From positions 1 through 61,733 of the forward strand of contig CAXKVR010000571.1 in assembly GCA_964058845.1 (NCBI GenBank): a stretch of 61,733 nucleotides of DNA. Reading direction: 5' to 3'. This DNA is from Carex sylvatica. Lineage: Eukaryota; Streptophyta; Magnoliopsida; Poales; Cyperaceae. The stretch's first letter is position 1. Every line of letters starts with the position of its first letter. This document shows, in pieces, positions 1 through 11,066 of the stretch. The translations under genes and the position numbers were made by a program. The notes under the pieces were generated by a model. That model searched no databases, was not told the DNA's origin, and worked only from the letters and a program-made list of their open reading frames with translations.

Positions 1-241
1 TTCAAATTTTTTTTACTATTTATTCAGATGGGTACAAAATTCAACGGTATGAATATAGCGATTTTGTTAAATACTTAATAAATAGTAAACAAATTCTGAA
101 AAATGTAAAATTTGATCTGCAAGCACATTTTAACATATCCATCAAGTTGAACGATTTAGATTGACCGTTTGAACTTCGAAAATTTTGAAAATGGACGGTG
201 TCATTCGATGTCACCAAAAAAAGGTGTCATCCGATCCCTCC
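1..241. mobile_element. Family A palindromic MITE, cut by the window start
   Basis: The stretch carries the family A core: TTTACTATTTATT, then ACTTAATAAATAGTAAAC, then a 'bottom' arm (AAATTTGATCTGCAAGCACA) ending in ATCCGATCCCTCCTC. The same ending is seen in the complete copy at 5351-5740. The left arm lies outside the window. Confidence 0.6.
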
Positions 242-256
242 TCATTTTAAATTACT

Positions 257-463
257 ATGATAGTTCACCCATATACGAACACACAGGACCAGAACAGCTC
301 CAAGTTGGATTCCGCCATGGTCCCTGGTCTTGGTTTCGTAGGGTCGAATCTAGCTGATAGAGCTGCTTCTGATGCTATTGATGCAGCTGTTGGTCTTTTA
401 CCAAATATCTCTTCAGCTAGTTCCTCATCTTTGAGTGTTATTGTGATTAGTAATACCATTTAG
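257..463 (+). other. Unrecognised coding-like fragment
   Basis: An open frame of about 65 codons ends in TAG. Its composition is more protein-like than its surroundings (Gly/Ala/Ser rich, for example VPGLGFVGSNLADRAAS), and it is followed by T-rich DNA resembling a 3' untranslated region. I do not recognise the family. It could be the last exon of a decayed gene or the end of a retroelement frame. There is no start or splice context that I trust. Confidence 0.2.
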
Positions 464-479
464 TTGGATTTAGTAGTTT

Positions 480-2165
480 TTTTTTTTCTTCATGATTTTG
501 TTGTGATGGTATATTTTATGTTGTGCTTTGTTAGCTATATTTATAGTTGGGTTGTATTCTGAATTCTATGCTATGCTTTGTATGAACTATTGTTTCATAA
601 TGTAACATGTGGATTACCACTTTTGCCAAAAAAACAAAAAGAATTACTAAAAGGATAATTTAATTAATTTTATAATGAAACATGTGGATTACCACATTAA
701 TTACCACTTTTGAATTCTACTGTACATTTACTTATTTCACTAAGCTTTTCACTTGAACTTCCTTATAATAATTTTAAAAAGTTACTTTATGAACACTTTT
801 GAAACACATGTAAATCCATAATATGAACACTTTTGAAATGCAATTGAGGAGTGAAAAATATATATATGAAATACAAGAATATATTTTTTTAAGCCTAAAT
901 TATATTAGTGTCCTAAAACCACAATCAAGTTCCTGTGATCTCTAAAAATTCAAACTTGCACGGATCTATTTGTTTACTTTTTTTTTTAATCAAATTAATG
1001 GGCCTCACCCAAAGATCATTGCTTGTAAATGAACACATCAATTTTAGGACTGAAGTCTAGATCATCTCAAGATCAGTACATAATACATATAGGTATGTTT
1101 GATTACAAAATAAGAATAGTTAGAATAGCTAAATCAAGAATAACTATTGTTTGTCTTATTAGAATAATTAAATCTCAAAACTCTTAAGAATAATTTATTT
1201 TAATAAGACAAAAAAATTGAATTTACTATTTTATTAGCTATTCTGACTCAACCAAACACCGAATAAGCTATTCCGAATAGCTTAATTTTAAAAATAATAT
1301 ATTCTCAATCCAACCAAATATATATATCCATAATTAATTAGGATCGAAGTGTATATGCAAATCGGTATTATATATGAATGCTTGCAAAACACTGTAGAGG
1401 CAAGAAGACATGTAGTTCAGATGTCGTGTTATGGATTTCTCTCAAATCAAAGCAACCTCAATTTTGAACACTAACCCTCCAACCGTTAGACAAAGACCGA
1501 CCGGCTGATTTATAATGTAAAGAGTACAATTAATCAAACATTATATATGCGTACAATAGAATAGCGTCAAGGGTAATTTAATTACTTAATAATAACAAGT
1601 TGTGGATTTAACTATTGTTTAATGAAGGAGGACTTATTTTTTATTTGTCAGGATGTTTAAATTAACAAGCTACCATTTATACTTCAGTTGAGTACTTAGA
1701 ATAGGTCATTGTAGGATAGTTTAAGAAACAAAAAGTGCATTTTCTTCGTCAGGATTTCTAACTCATGACTTTTCATATCATATAACAGGTGTCTTTATTA
1801 ATACATCTTGAACGGTGCATATATATATATATATAGTTTTAATCTATTCTGAGTTTTATAAAGAATAACAACATTGTTTTTGTTTTCGAAAGAAGGGTAA
1901 TATATTAATATAGAATTAACACATGCATTAATTCTCAATACATAGCATGATATAGAAGGGGCAATATTATGGATTTACAGTTTGTCCTTCTCTCACAAAA
2001 ACTAATACAAAATGCCGCTCTCAAATTATTTTCCAAATTATGTTTCGAGATTCCTCAATCTACTCTCCCTTTATTACCCTCTGTTAACTCTAACGTCTCC
2101 CTAACTCTCAAAGTACTAAGCGGTTCTTTTTGTTCAATTTTTTTGTTCTCCTATTTGTATTTTAA
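480..2165. other. AT-rich intergenic DNA
   Basis: No gene is seen. The stretch holds a duplicated phrase (AACATGTGGATTACCAC at about 604 and 678), a probable Tourist-type MITE near 1090-1325 (listed separately) and (TA)n around 1820. Confidence 0.5.
1090..1325. mobile_element. Tourist-like (PIF/Harbinger) MITE, tentative
   Basis: The left end GGTATGTTTGATTACAAAAT and the right end ATTCTCAATCCAACCAAATA form imperfect inverted repeats, with a second inner pair around 'AACCAAACACC'. The TGTTTGGTT-type terminus is known from Tourist-like MITEs. No clean 3-bp target duplication could be read, so the class is a guess. Confidence 0.4.
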
Positions 2166-2865
2166 AATGGGACTACGGTACTATGCATAGTATATATTGG
2201 TCCGTATTATAGATCAATATCTTCATCTTTTTTTAAATACGAACAATCAATCTGAATAGTTTAACATGATGTTTATATAAAAATATACTGATTTACTTAT
2301 AAATCAAAAGTTATATTTTTCAGAATTTCTTTATAATTTTTCTAAGTTGATAGAAAATCACTTGATTTAAAGATTTAATTTAGACCATTCAAAAGTACTG
2401 TTTGTCTTACTATCTAGAAATATAGTAAAAGAAAAATGTAAAAAATAAAAAATTTAATCTGTAAGTATACTTTGTTGAATGATTCAGGCTGACTACTTGG
2501 ACTTTAAGACCGTACTCCACAACACCAGCACAGAGAGGAAGGGGAAGGAAGATGCGCTGTTCCCATTCTCCTTGCTACATTGAAATATACACCCCAATCG
2601 GAAGGGGGGGGGGGGGGGGTTACGAATTTGGAAAGTTTGTGAAGGGCATTCCACTCACTACAGTAGTGTGTTTCTTTCTTTCCCTCTTCGATTATCCTCT
2701 TTTGGAGTGAAAGGCGTAGGTAGCCCGAGCATGCTAGCCATTTCCCTTCGTTTCCGTTCTTTTCCTTTAATGAAGAATTTTCTCTTTTTTCTAGAGCACA
2801 GTCTAAAACAAAAATATTGATATGCAGTACATACCAATCTGTGCTATGCATAGTATCGTAGCCTC
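2166..2865. mobile_element. Degenerate family A MITE with an internal insertion
   Basis: Terminal inverted repeats GACTACGGTACTATGCATAG (left) and GGCTACGATACTATGCATAG (reverse complement of the right end) bracket a diverged family A core (2230-2500). About 300 bp of non-family sequence (roughly 2508-2818), including a 16-G tract at 2604-2619, sits between core and right arm and explains the 700-bp length against the usual ~400 bp. Confidence 0.55.
2604..2619 (+). repeat. Poly-G tract (16 G)
   Basis: A run of 16 G in otherwise AT-rich DNA. It could form a G-quadruplex-like structure or be an unstable homopolymer; its exact length may also be a sequencing artefact. Confidence 0.9.
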
Positions 2866-4481
2866 ATTCTTGTATTATATATAATAATATGTTAAATATT
2901 TTTTTTTCGTTTTGAAAATTTATAATTAATAAATATCCTAAATGACCACTTTTCTAAAATAATTTAATATTATAATGTTATCATGATAAAAATTGCACCA
3001 CGTCTGAATTTTAGAAGATAGCAAAGAAATTTGAAATTGTACAACAATATAACCCATATTAAAAATCCGAAAAAAATAAACTATCATGACATATATAGAA
3101 AGAACATTGTGAATCCTTCACTAAAAAATGTTACACAAGAATAAAATTTAGCTTCATGTATATATATTGTCCCGCTATATTTTCTAACTAGTTAAAGTTG
3201 CTCTTATAGTTATATATTTTACATAATTTAACTCTTACAAGTACATATATTTTGAACATCATTTTTAAAAATGCGGGGTTTGATTATGAAGGATTTATAC
3301 AAGAACCCAATTAAAAAAGGGAATTGACGACCCCAATGAGATTTTGCGGTGTTATATATTTTGCCTTCTTTTTTGCGAGAAATGGCAATTCTATGCCTAC
3401 ATCATCCTTTTTGCGAGCATTAGCTATCATTTATTAGTTATCTCTCGTGCAAATCAAATTTTCACTAGGAACAAAAATTTTATTTAATAAATTCTTTGAT
3501 AAGATTATTAAATAACGTACAAATAATAAATAAATGTAAGAAGTATGCTTAATACTTAAGAAAGAAACGGTAGTTAACATATATAAGGGAAGAGAGGACA
3601 ATTTGAAAAAATAAAATAAAATAAAGGAGAGGTATTTTTCTTTAGTTTTTTTGTAGAGTTGTAAAGCATAAAATTGTCCATATAGCTGAACACATTATTC
3701 ATTCAAATACTAGAGTCCAAAGAGTGCGCATTTGATTTGGACATTTAAGCCTATAATTTTTTGGAATTCATACGTTCAACCAAGACTTTGGAATTAATTA
3801 TTAAATTATATTAAATTATTGAGTAAATTTCACAAGCTATTTAAATTGAGCTAAATTGTAATGATATGAAGGTTAGAAATTGTTTTAGTAATTCTAAAGG
3901 TGTTGTTGATATGAAAAAGGAGGCCACCTTTTGTAATTACAAATCAATTGCCGGATAAAACATGCATGCTCTTAAATTATTGAGGCTTTTCTTACGACTA
4001 ATTAAAAAGAAAAAAAATCATAATTTTTCCTCTAATTGGTAGCTGCTACCATTTTTTTTCAAAAGAAAAGAAAAGAAAAATAAATATTCATGCAACTTTT
4101 TTTTTCTGATAATCATTGGTGTTATATATATCATAATTATAATAATAATAATTATTATTGTTAATATTATTATTATTAATCTATTGTCATCATTATTATT
4201 AGTATTATCGTTACTATCGTTATTTATATGTATTATTATTTATACCATTTCTCCCATGCATAAAGTTACCGTTACAATTTTTATTGGCATGATGGATTAA
4301 AATTGATGAACAATAAGAAACTCCAAGGAAAAAGCTAGAATTAAACAGAGAAAAATATGGACATAAGAAGCATGTGCATGAAAAAACAACAACCCACAAA
4401 CGAGAAATTAATTAATTAACCATATATATATATGAACTCTTGCAATTAATTTGATCAGAATCAGATCTATTATTGTCAAAC
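2866..4481. other. AT-rich intergenic DNA with trinucleotide repeat
   Basis: No convincing exon is found here, although the missing later exons of the Ole e 1-like fragment just to the right would be expected on the minus strand. A degenerate (AAT/ATT)n tract occupies about 4135-4240. Confidence 0.5.
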
Positions 4482-4713
4482 CTGGAACATGAAGCGATAG
4501 AAGGCGGGATTCGGGAGCCATACAGAGTCCGCAATCGAGCGTGCCAATGACAAGCACTGATGACAGCCTCTCTTCGCCGTACCCCGCGATGCGTGACAGC
4601 TCAGCGCGAGACATCCTCTGCAGAGGATTCTCATCTCTTGTTGAAACCTCATGAGCCAGTACTGCCTCCCCAAAACCTAAGAGAGAAAGAAAAGCAAAGA
4701 GCAGCATAGCCAT
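4482..4713 (-). pseudogene. Ole e 1-like secreted protein, first exon only
   Basis: Reading leftwards from ATG at 4713 (good context, ccATGGC; another in-frame ATG lies upstream at 4773), 77 codons precede a splice donor CAG|GTTTGA, with the donor GT at 4481-4480. The first ~20 residues form a signal peptide (MAMLLFAFLSLLGF then AVLA). The segment RLSSVLVIGTLDCGLC matches the start of the Pollen Ole e 1 domain (V.GT..C..C), and the exon ends HVP-G, where this family continues with the 'GA.V.V.C' strand. The exon ends in phase 1, exactly like exon 1 of the complete paralogue at 17322. No second exon was found down to position 1, so this is either a gene whose remaining exons lie beyond the window or, more likely, a remnant isolated by transposon activity. 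The family is secreted and cell-wall or pollen associated; no specific function is claimed. Confidence 0.6.
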
Positions 4714-5350
4714 GGGGATTGAATTGAAACTTCTATGAGCATGTAATGGTGATGGTGTTTGTTTCTTCTTCATGTAAGTCTCTGTGTGTTGATGGTTTTG
4801 CGCAAAATGCAAAAAGAATGAGAGTCAAGATTTCAAGGATTTCTTTCAGTTATAGCTTTTGGAGACTATAAAAGAGAGAGGAGTTTGGTTTTTTGGATTT
4901 AAATTTGTTGATAAATTACTGAAATGCCACTTGGTTGTTGTGCCCAACTTTGGATAAAATCACAAAATTGTGCTTAAAGAAAGGCTCAGGCTTTGTTTTT
5001 CCCTGTGGCCTTCACTGTGTGATGATTTGTGAATTAATTAATGGAGTTTTGAGGATGAAATCAATATTTTTTCATTCGTTGCACAGATGAAAAAATATAT
5101 ATTTTAAATTTTACAATTGAATATAGAGAAAAAGGGTAGTTGCCCTAATCCATCAAGAATTGAAGTTCATGAGTTAGGTAACCCGTAGTTTGGTCAATGG
5201 AATTGTTAAGTCTTCAAATTATATATATTCGTTAACTAATTAGCCTTTAGTGTTTGATTGTAATCGATCGTTACATTTTAGTTCATGTTACGTACAGTAA
5301 TCAAACTCATATATTCATACGCACGAAAGTGCAACCCGAATATATATATA
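4714..5350. other. Upstream region of the Ole e 1-like exon
   Basis: AT-rich DNA with no other gene. A T/A-rich leader lies just upstream of the exon. TATAAAA occurs at about 4867 but in plus orientation, so it does not serve the minus-strand exon. Confidence 0.4.
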
Positions 5351-5740
5351 GATGAGGGATCAAGTTACAATATTTTTTGAGTTACAACAAGTTACAACAA
5401 ATATTTTCTACATTTTCAAAGTCTAAATCGTCGATCCAAACTGTTAGATGTGATCTCTACAATAAAATGTGCTTGGAGATCAAATTTTATATTTTTTAAA
5501 ATTTATTTACTATTTATTAAGATGAGTACAAAAACTAGTCAAATTCAGGCTATTGAATTTTATACCCATCTTAATAAATAGTAAACAAATTCTAAAATGT
5601 ATAAAATTTGGTCTTCAAGCACATTTTATTGTGGACATCACATCTAACGGGTTGGATCGACGATTTGGACTTTAAAAATATAAAAAATGCTTGTTGTAAT
5701 TTGTTGTAACTCAAAAAATGTTGTAACTTGATCCCTCCTC
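5351..5740. mobile_element. Family A palindromic MITE, complete copy
   Basis: The arms GATGAGGGATCAAGTTACAA and (reverse complement of the right end) GAGGAGGGATCAAGTTACAA are near-identical. Inside them lie the conserved family A core (TTTACTATTTATTAAGATG and its complement CATCTTAATAAATAGTAAA) and a short loop around 5545. The element is flanked on both sides by (TA)n. It is 390 bp long with no coding capacity, so it is non-autonomous. Confidence 0.8.
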
Positions 5741-6007
5741 GTATATATATATATATAAAGAATAAGGAGAGTGTAAATGTGTTCAATTTTCACATCTCTA
5801 TCGGTTTTTTTTAATCATAATAATATTAAAACTCAATTAACCATATAACATAATTCATGCACATTAATTTTTCTATAAATAAAAGTTACGTCATTTTAAC
5901 CTTGTTTACATGGGAACAAAGAATTTAAAATTTTAACATTCACAAATTATTCACATTAATATATTTTTTATTGCTAAAAACTTGTATATGTGAATAAAAG
6001 GATATAA

Positions 6008-6047
<40 letters not shown>

Positions 6048-6050
<3 letters not shown>

Positions 6051-6463
6051 TAAGTCTACCATACATTGCAATGCATAGGCACCTCTGTGCATTGGACTAT
6101 AAATCACCATATTCAAAGTTCAAATGACCGATCCAAACCATTTATCTTGTTCTCCATATTAATATGTGCTTGGAGACCAAATTTTATATTTTTTGGAATT
6201 TTTTTACTATTTATTAAGCCACATTGAAAATCGCTGATCCAACGGTTACAGTAAAATCAAAAGGCACCATTGGATCAGTGATTTTCAAAGTGACTTAATA
6301 AATAGTAAACAAATTCCAAAAAATATAAAATTTGGTCTCCAAGCACATATTAATATGGAGAACAAGATGAACGGTTTGGATCGGTCATTTGGACTTTGAA
6401 TCCGTGATTTATAGTCCAATGCATAGAGGTGCCTATGCATTGCAATGTATGGTAGACTTACTC
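6048..6463. mobile_element. Family A MITE, array member 1
   Basis: The left arm GAGTAAGTCTACCATACATT is mirrored by the right end AATGTATGGTAGACTTACTC. Inner core AGACCAAATTTTATATTTTT, TTTACTATTTATTAAG and its complement. A (TA)n run precedes it (6011-6047) and follows it (6464-6485). Length 416 bp. Confidence 0.85.
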
Positions 6464-6485
6464 TATATATATATATATATATATA

Positions 6486-6581
6486 GAGGTTGGCTACTCT
6501 ACTTACATAAGCATATGAGGGTATATACTTATAAGTCATTTTTTTATTTTTAAAATTCAAAAAGTCGATCTGAACCGTTAG
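6486..6581. mobile_element. Family A MITE, truncated left arm
   Basis: It begins GAGGTTGGCTACTCTACTTA after a (TA)n tract and stops at the 'GAACCGTTAG' motif inside the arm, where a (GA)n run leads straight into the next copy. Confidence 0.65.
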
Positions 6582-6604
6582 AGAGAGAGAGAGAGAGAGA
6601 GAGA

Positions 6605-7010
6605 GAGTAAGGCTACGCTACTTCGTGAATTAATAGGGGTGTTTTAATTCGTACTCATATCTCTAGTTTCGAAGTCCAAATAGCCAATCCAAACAGTTAG
6701 ATATTTAATCTATATTAAAATGTGTTTGGAGACCAATTATACATTTTTTGAAATTTTTTTACTATTTATTAAGATGTTTTGCAAATCGCTGTTTTTTAAT
6801 AGTGCATAATTTTAATAAAAACTATAATTTTTAAATCATCTTAATAAATAGTAAAAAAATTCCAAAAAATATAAAATTTGGTCTCCAAGCACATTTTAAT
6901 ATACATTAAATATCTAACAGTTTGGATCGGCTATTTGGACTTCAAAACTAGAGATATAAGCGCAAACTAAAACACCTCCCATTAATTCACGAAGTAGTAT
7001 AGCCTTACCC
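6605..7010. mobile_element. Family A MITE, array member 3
   Basis: The left arm GAGTAAGGCTACGCTACTTC pairs with the right arm GAAGTAGTATAGCCTTACCC. The core matches the other copies (GTTTGGAGACCAATTATACA, TTTACTATTTATTAAGATG), with a diverged loop. It is preceded by (GA)n and followed by (TA)n(GA)n. Confidence 0.8.
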
Positions 7011-7056
<46 letters not shown>

Positions 7057-7061
<5 letters not shown>

Positions 7062-7470
7062 GCTACGGTACATTGCAATGTATAGCATTCTTTGTACATT
7101 GCATTATAAATTACATGATTCAAAGTCCAAACTGTTCATCTTGTTGTCCATATTAATGTGTTTGGAGACCAAATTTTATATTTTTTGAAATTTTTTTACT
7201 ATTTTTTTAGATTTATTGAAAATCGTTGTTTTCAGACAAATCTGGACCATAAAAAAACAGCGATTTATGTCTGAAAACAACGATTTTCAATAAATCTAAA
7301 AAAATAGTAAAAAAATTTCAAAAAATATAAAATTTGATCTCCAAACACATATTAATATGGACAACAAGATGAACCATTTGGATTGATTATTTGGACTTTG
7401 AATCACGTGATTTATAGTGTAATGTACAAAGAAGGCTATAAATTGTGATGTACCATAGCCCATCTTTCTC
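7057..7470. mobile_element. Family A MITE, array member 4
   Basis: The left arm GAGAGGCTACGGTACATTGC pairs with the right end (reverse complement GAGAAAGATGGGCTATGGTA). Its loop region is nearly perfectly self-complementary (TTATTGAAAATCGTTGTTTT against AAAACAACGATTTTCAATAA). Confidence 0.8.
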
Positions 7471-7502
<32 letters not shown>

Positions 7503-7506
<4 letters not shown>

Positions 7507-7725
7507 CTAATATGCTTTCGGTAGCATATGGGCCGAAGTGCTACCGGTCCAAATTTGAAATTTTAAAATTCAAAAAGTTGATTTGAACCGTTCATCTTGT
7601 TCTCCATATTAATATGTGCTTGGAGACCAAATTTTATATTTTAATGAATTTTTTTACTATTTATTAAGCCACTTTTAAAATTGCTGATCCAACGGTGGCT
7701 TAACAAAACAGTAAAATCAGAAGCC
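7503..7725. mobile_element. Family A MITE, array member 5, right half missing
   Basis: The left arm GAGACTAATATGCTTTCGGT and core (GCTTGGAGACCAAATTTTAT, TTTACTATTTATTAAGCCAC) are present, but the complementary right half is lost after about 7725. Confidence 0.7.
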
Positions 7726-8987
7726 ATGTATTAAAATATAAATTTTAATTATTATATATTAAAATTAAGGCACAAATCAAGTATCAAAGTGAAAACATTT
7801 GAACCGTTTTCATATAAAACTTATACATTAATTTATAAATTATGAAAAATATTTTATGAAGTCATGTTTTATTCACATAGGGAAGTCAATTTATTGCATA
7901 AATCTGAATATATTTTTTCCCTTGGTCAAATCAACATGGATCAAATTTATATTTTGTTGGGAACTACAATACGAATCAAGTTTTTCTTTCAGAAGTAAAT
8001 TAGCACTTGTAATAATTCCAATAAATACAAAAAAAAAAAAAATGACAACCAGCGCAGAAACTCAAGAAACTAAGATTTTCTTGAACGATGGTCTTTGGTA
8101 CAACTTGGCCCTACGATGAAAATTTAATTTGTAATGACCGGAGATGTTACTCTAGCATCATTGCAATTAATAAAAAAATATATTTAAATATGAGATATAA
8201 AACCTGACAAAAGACAACGTAGACTTGCAAGATTGTATATATCTATATATGCTTTCTATGAAGCAATTGACCCTCTGAAATTAATTCTATAGTCTGCTTT
8301 CCATGCTCACCTCTTTTGACCAGGTACTAATTTTTCTATATTCTTTTCCAATTTGCCAAACAAATTTGCAACTATTATAGACATAATTTTTTTATTATTA
8401 TTTTGCATTCATGATGACATATTTAACAAATAAAAGACAATATATAACATACATCAATTCTTGTTAAAAAATAGCTCCAAGTGTGTGTGACGAAACCTGG
8501 ACATATATATATATATATATTTTTTTTTTATTAAACATTTAGAACATGTATGTTTTATTTGGTAAACTGCGCATCAATCAACAACTGGTATTAAAATGAG
8601 ACATGTCATTGAATCAAAGATAAGCCATCATAATTTACTTTACTGTCAATTTGAAAGCTGACTGGCGAATAAATTAAGATCAGAAACTTCTCTAGCGTTA
8701 GATATATTATTGATTTGACTAAACTTCAATTATTCGATGTGTAATCATGGTAGGTGCTGATTCACGTCGTGGGGTTCCTAACATTAATCCCATAAGTTAC
8801 CCACTATACACATCACTATACTTCTTTGCCACAGGGAAACATGGATGCTAAGAATAATTTGGTTGCCAACCTTCATTCCTAATTTCCTACCCAATGCAAT
8901 TACCAAGTGGGATCCTCTGTGACAGAAATGGAGTACGTACCACACGGTTTCTCAATATCATCCTGACATCATAGTGAGTTAGTTAGT
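7726..8987. other. AT-rich intergenic DNA
   Basis: No gene is supported. Open frames here (for example 7856-8119) are low-complexity with poly-A and show no family resemblance. Confidence 0.5.
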
Positions 8988-9560
8988 GACAAATGAATTG
9001 TTCGGTTTGGCGATGTCAAAAATTCTTGATTCGAAAATGATTTGAGTATAATTCAGAAATGATTTGGAATTATTCGAACTAGAGATCTCAGTCCTGCAAG
9101 AGAGCAAAAAAAAAATAATGTTCTTGAAAAAATTCAGAAAAAATTCGTTCAAATTATTCGGGTTTAATTCGGTCAAAGTTCGATTAACTGAATATTTCGG
9201 CGTTCAGTTCAGCATCACCAAAAAAATAAATTATTCGGGTTTAATTCGCGAATCTTGTGACTATGATCATAGTCACAAGATTTGCGAATTATTCGAATAA
9301 TTTTTTTTTTAGTGATGCCGAACCGAACGTCAAATTATTCGGTTGACCGAAATTTGATCAAATTATTCACGCATAATTTGCAAATTTTACGAACTTTTTC
9401 CTAAATTTGTCCAAGAATTTTTTTTTCACTTTTTTTGCGCTATTGCAGGATTGAGATCTTTGATCTGGATAATTCCGAATCAATCTCGAATTATACTCAA
9501 ATTATTCTCGAATCACGAATTTTTAATCTCACCTCACCGAACTCGAATAATTCATTTGTC
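8988..9560. mobile_element. Large imperfect palindrome, transposon-like
   Basis: The ends GACAAATGAATTGTTCGG and (reverse complement of the right end) GACAAATGAATTATTCGAGT match. The centre at about 9265 is a perfect palindrome (CTTGTGACTATGATCATAGT and its complement). TTCGGGTTTAATTCG-type phrases recur in both arms. No convincing target duplication is visible, so the superfamily is undetermined. Confidence 0.55.
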
Positions 9561-11066
9561 GCTATGTTCCACCCCGAATCTCACCTTAATTATTGCGGAG
9601 CTAATTATATATTATGGCATCACAATTATCCTTAAGATATTGCATATCCATGTCTGACCAAAACCCCAATTCATTATTTCTAATAACTCTACACAAAGTC
9701 AACCAATAGGCTTTCCTTTTTGTCATACCTTTTCTTGATTACTTTTATCTTTTTTTACCTTTTGTCAAAAGCGTTTCTTCAAGGTGGTGAAGTTTCATCT
9801 GACAAGATGTATCCCAGTTTTCCTTATCCATTCATCCATCAACATATAAGTTTGGTAAAGTCATGGTTTTGTTTTGTACGCTACACTGTTGGTAGTTATC
9901 TGGTCAGTTTTGATTGTTCTAATTAAGTCCTATTTTAAATATGAATTTAAGAAGTTTGATTACATTTTGATCTTGACATTTAAAAAAATATGACACTTGA
10001 ATGTACTGTACTTATTAAGAATTCAACAGGTAGAGAAAAATTAACAGAAGAAAAAACAACACAGGAGTCACATCTATTACAAGAAACAGAAATTATTGAA
10101 TTTAGTCAAAATTATTGAACATATAAATCCAGTCAGAATTTCTGAACACAAATTTAATTTTAGACATAAACTCATCAGATTTTAAAGCAAAGATATTACT
10201 ATATATGATTCTTTAATATTATTATATTAATACAGGTGCACAATACAAAGTTCGATTAGAACATCGTATCATAATAAAATTATAAATCTATCTCAAATTT
10301 ACAATCAATCACAGTCTAATCCTTTAATAATTCCAATTGAAAATATTGAAAAGGATGGCTTGAAAATCTTACATTTGAAGTAATTATAGTTGCTCCTTTC
10401 AAATCATGACCTGATCGATGTTTCAATTAATTCTATGATTCAGATAGTGCTTTCAGAAATCAAATTCTCTGCTCCTGCCTCCAGAGTCACATTGGTGGGT
10501 CTCCAGTTCAAAAATTAAATATGACCGGCCCCTTTTAACAGTGACCGACTTTACATTCCAGTAACTAAAGAGGCAGAAAATTCCTGCACTCGAAAGCAGG
10601 TGATCTCCTTCCGTGCTTCCAACTATTCTTTGTTTAAACTTTCCTAACGACAGTTACTTTTTATGTTTATTTTCTATTCATTTTTTAATTTAGTTCATTA
10701 ATTTCAGTTTTGCTATTTTGGGCTTGGGCGTCTGCTTTAGTTAGGCCACAATTGGGCCAATTGGGTCAATTGTCGTGCTTTAGTTCATATCTACATTCCT
10801 CCAAGTTTACCGACTTCAAATTTAGCTCGAACTACAGGTGTACAAATAAAAAACTTCCACCAGAACATCTAATCATAATGAAATTCTCAAATTCACAATC
10901 AATCAGTCTCATCAATTGACAATTCTCACTGAACTTATTGAAAACGATGGCTTGAACATCATTTGAAGTAATCAAACTTAATCGGCCTTCCTTTCTCGTC
11001 ATGACTTGATCAATTAATAGATGTATTTTATTAAATCTGATGTCATTACGAATAATTAACCATCTA
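9561..11066. other. Intergenic DNA with a diverged direct duplication
   Basis: No gene is supported. Two ~185-bp segments, 10230-10420 and 10835-11015, are diverged direct copies: both start TACAGGTG(C/T)ACAAATA-like, carry AGAACATC...ATCATAAT(A/G)AAATT, and end GATGGCTTGAA...ATTTGAAGTAAT. Confidence 0.5.
10230..11015 (+). repeat. Pair of diverged direct repeats, about 605 bp apart
   Basis: Copy 1 is 10230-10420 and copy 2 is 10835-11015. Shared phrases include CACAATCAATCA, GAAAA(C/G)GATGGCTTGAA and TTTGAAGTAAT. They could be old LTR-like ends of a small element or a segmental duplication. Confidence 0.45.

Noticed and set aside
2504..2851. 115-codon minus-strand open frame
   Set aside because: It runs through a 16-G homopolymer and an insertion inside a MITE; there is no family resemblance.
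4408..4481. Read-through of the Ole e 1-like exon into LTIIDLILIKLIARVH
   Set aside because: A good donor (CAG|GTTTGA) in the family's usual phase ends the exon at 4482; the rest reads as AT-rich intron.
6001..7725. CRISPR-like array (repeated units with variable segments)
   Set aside because: Units are ~400-bp palindromes with microsatellite linkers in a plant genome, not short direct repeats with unique spacers.
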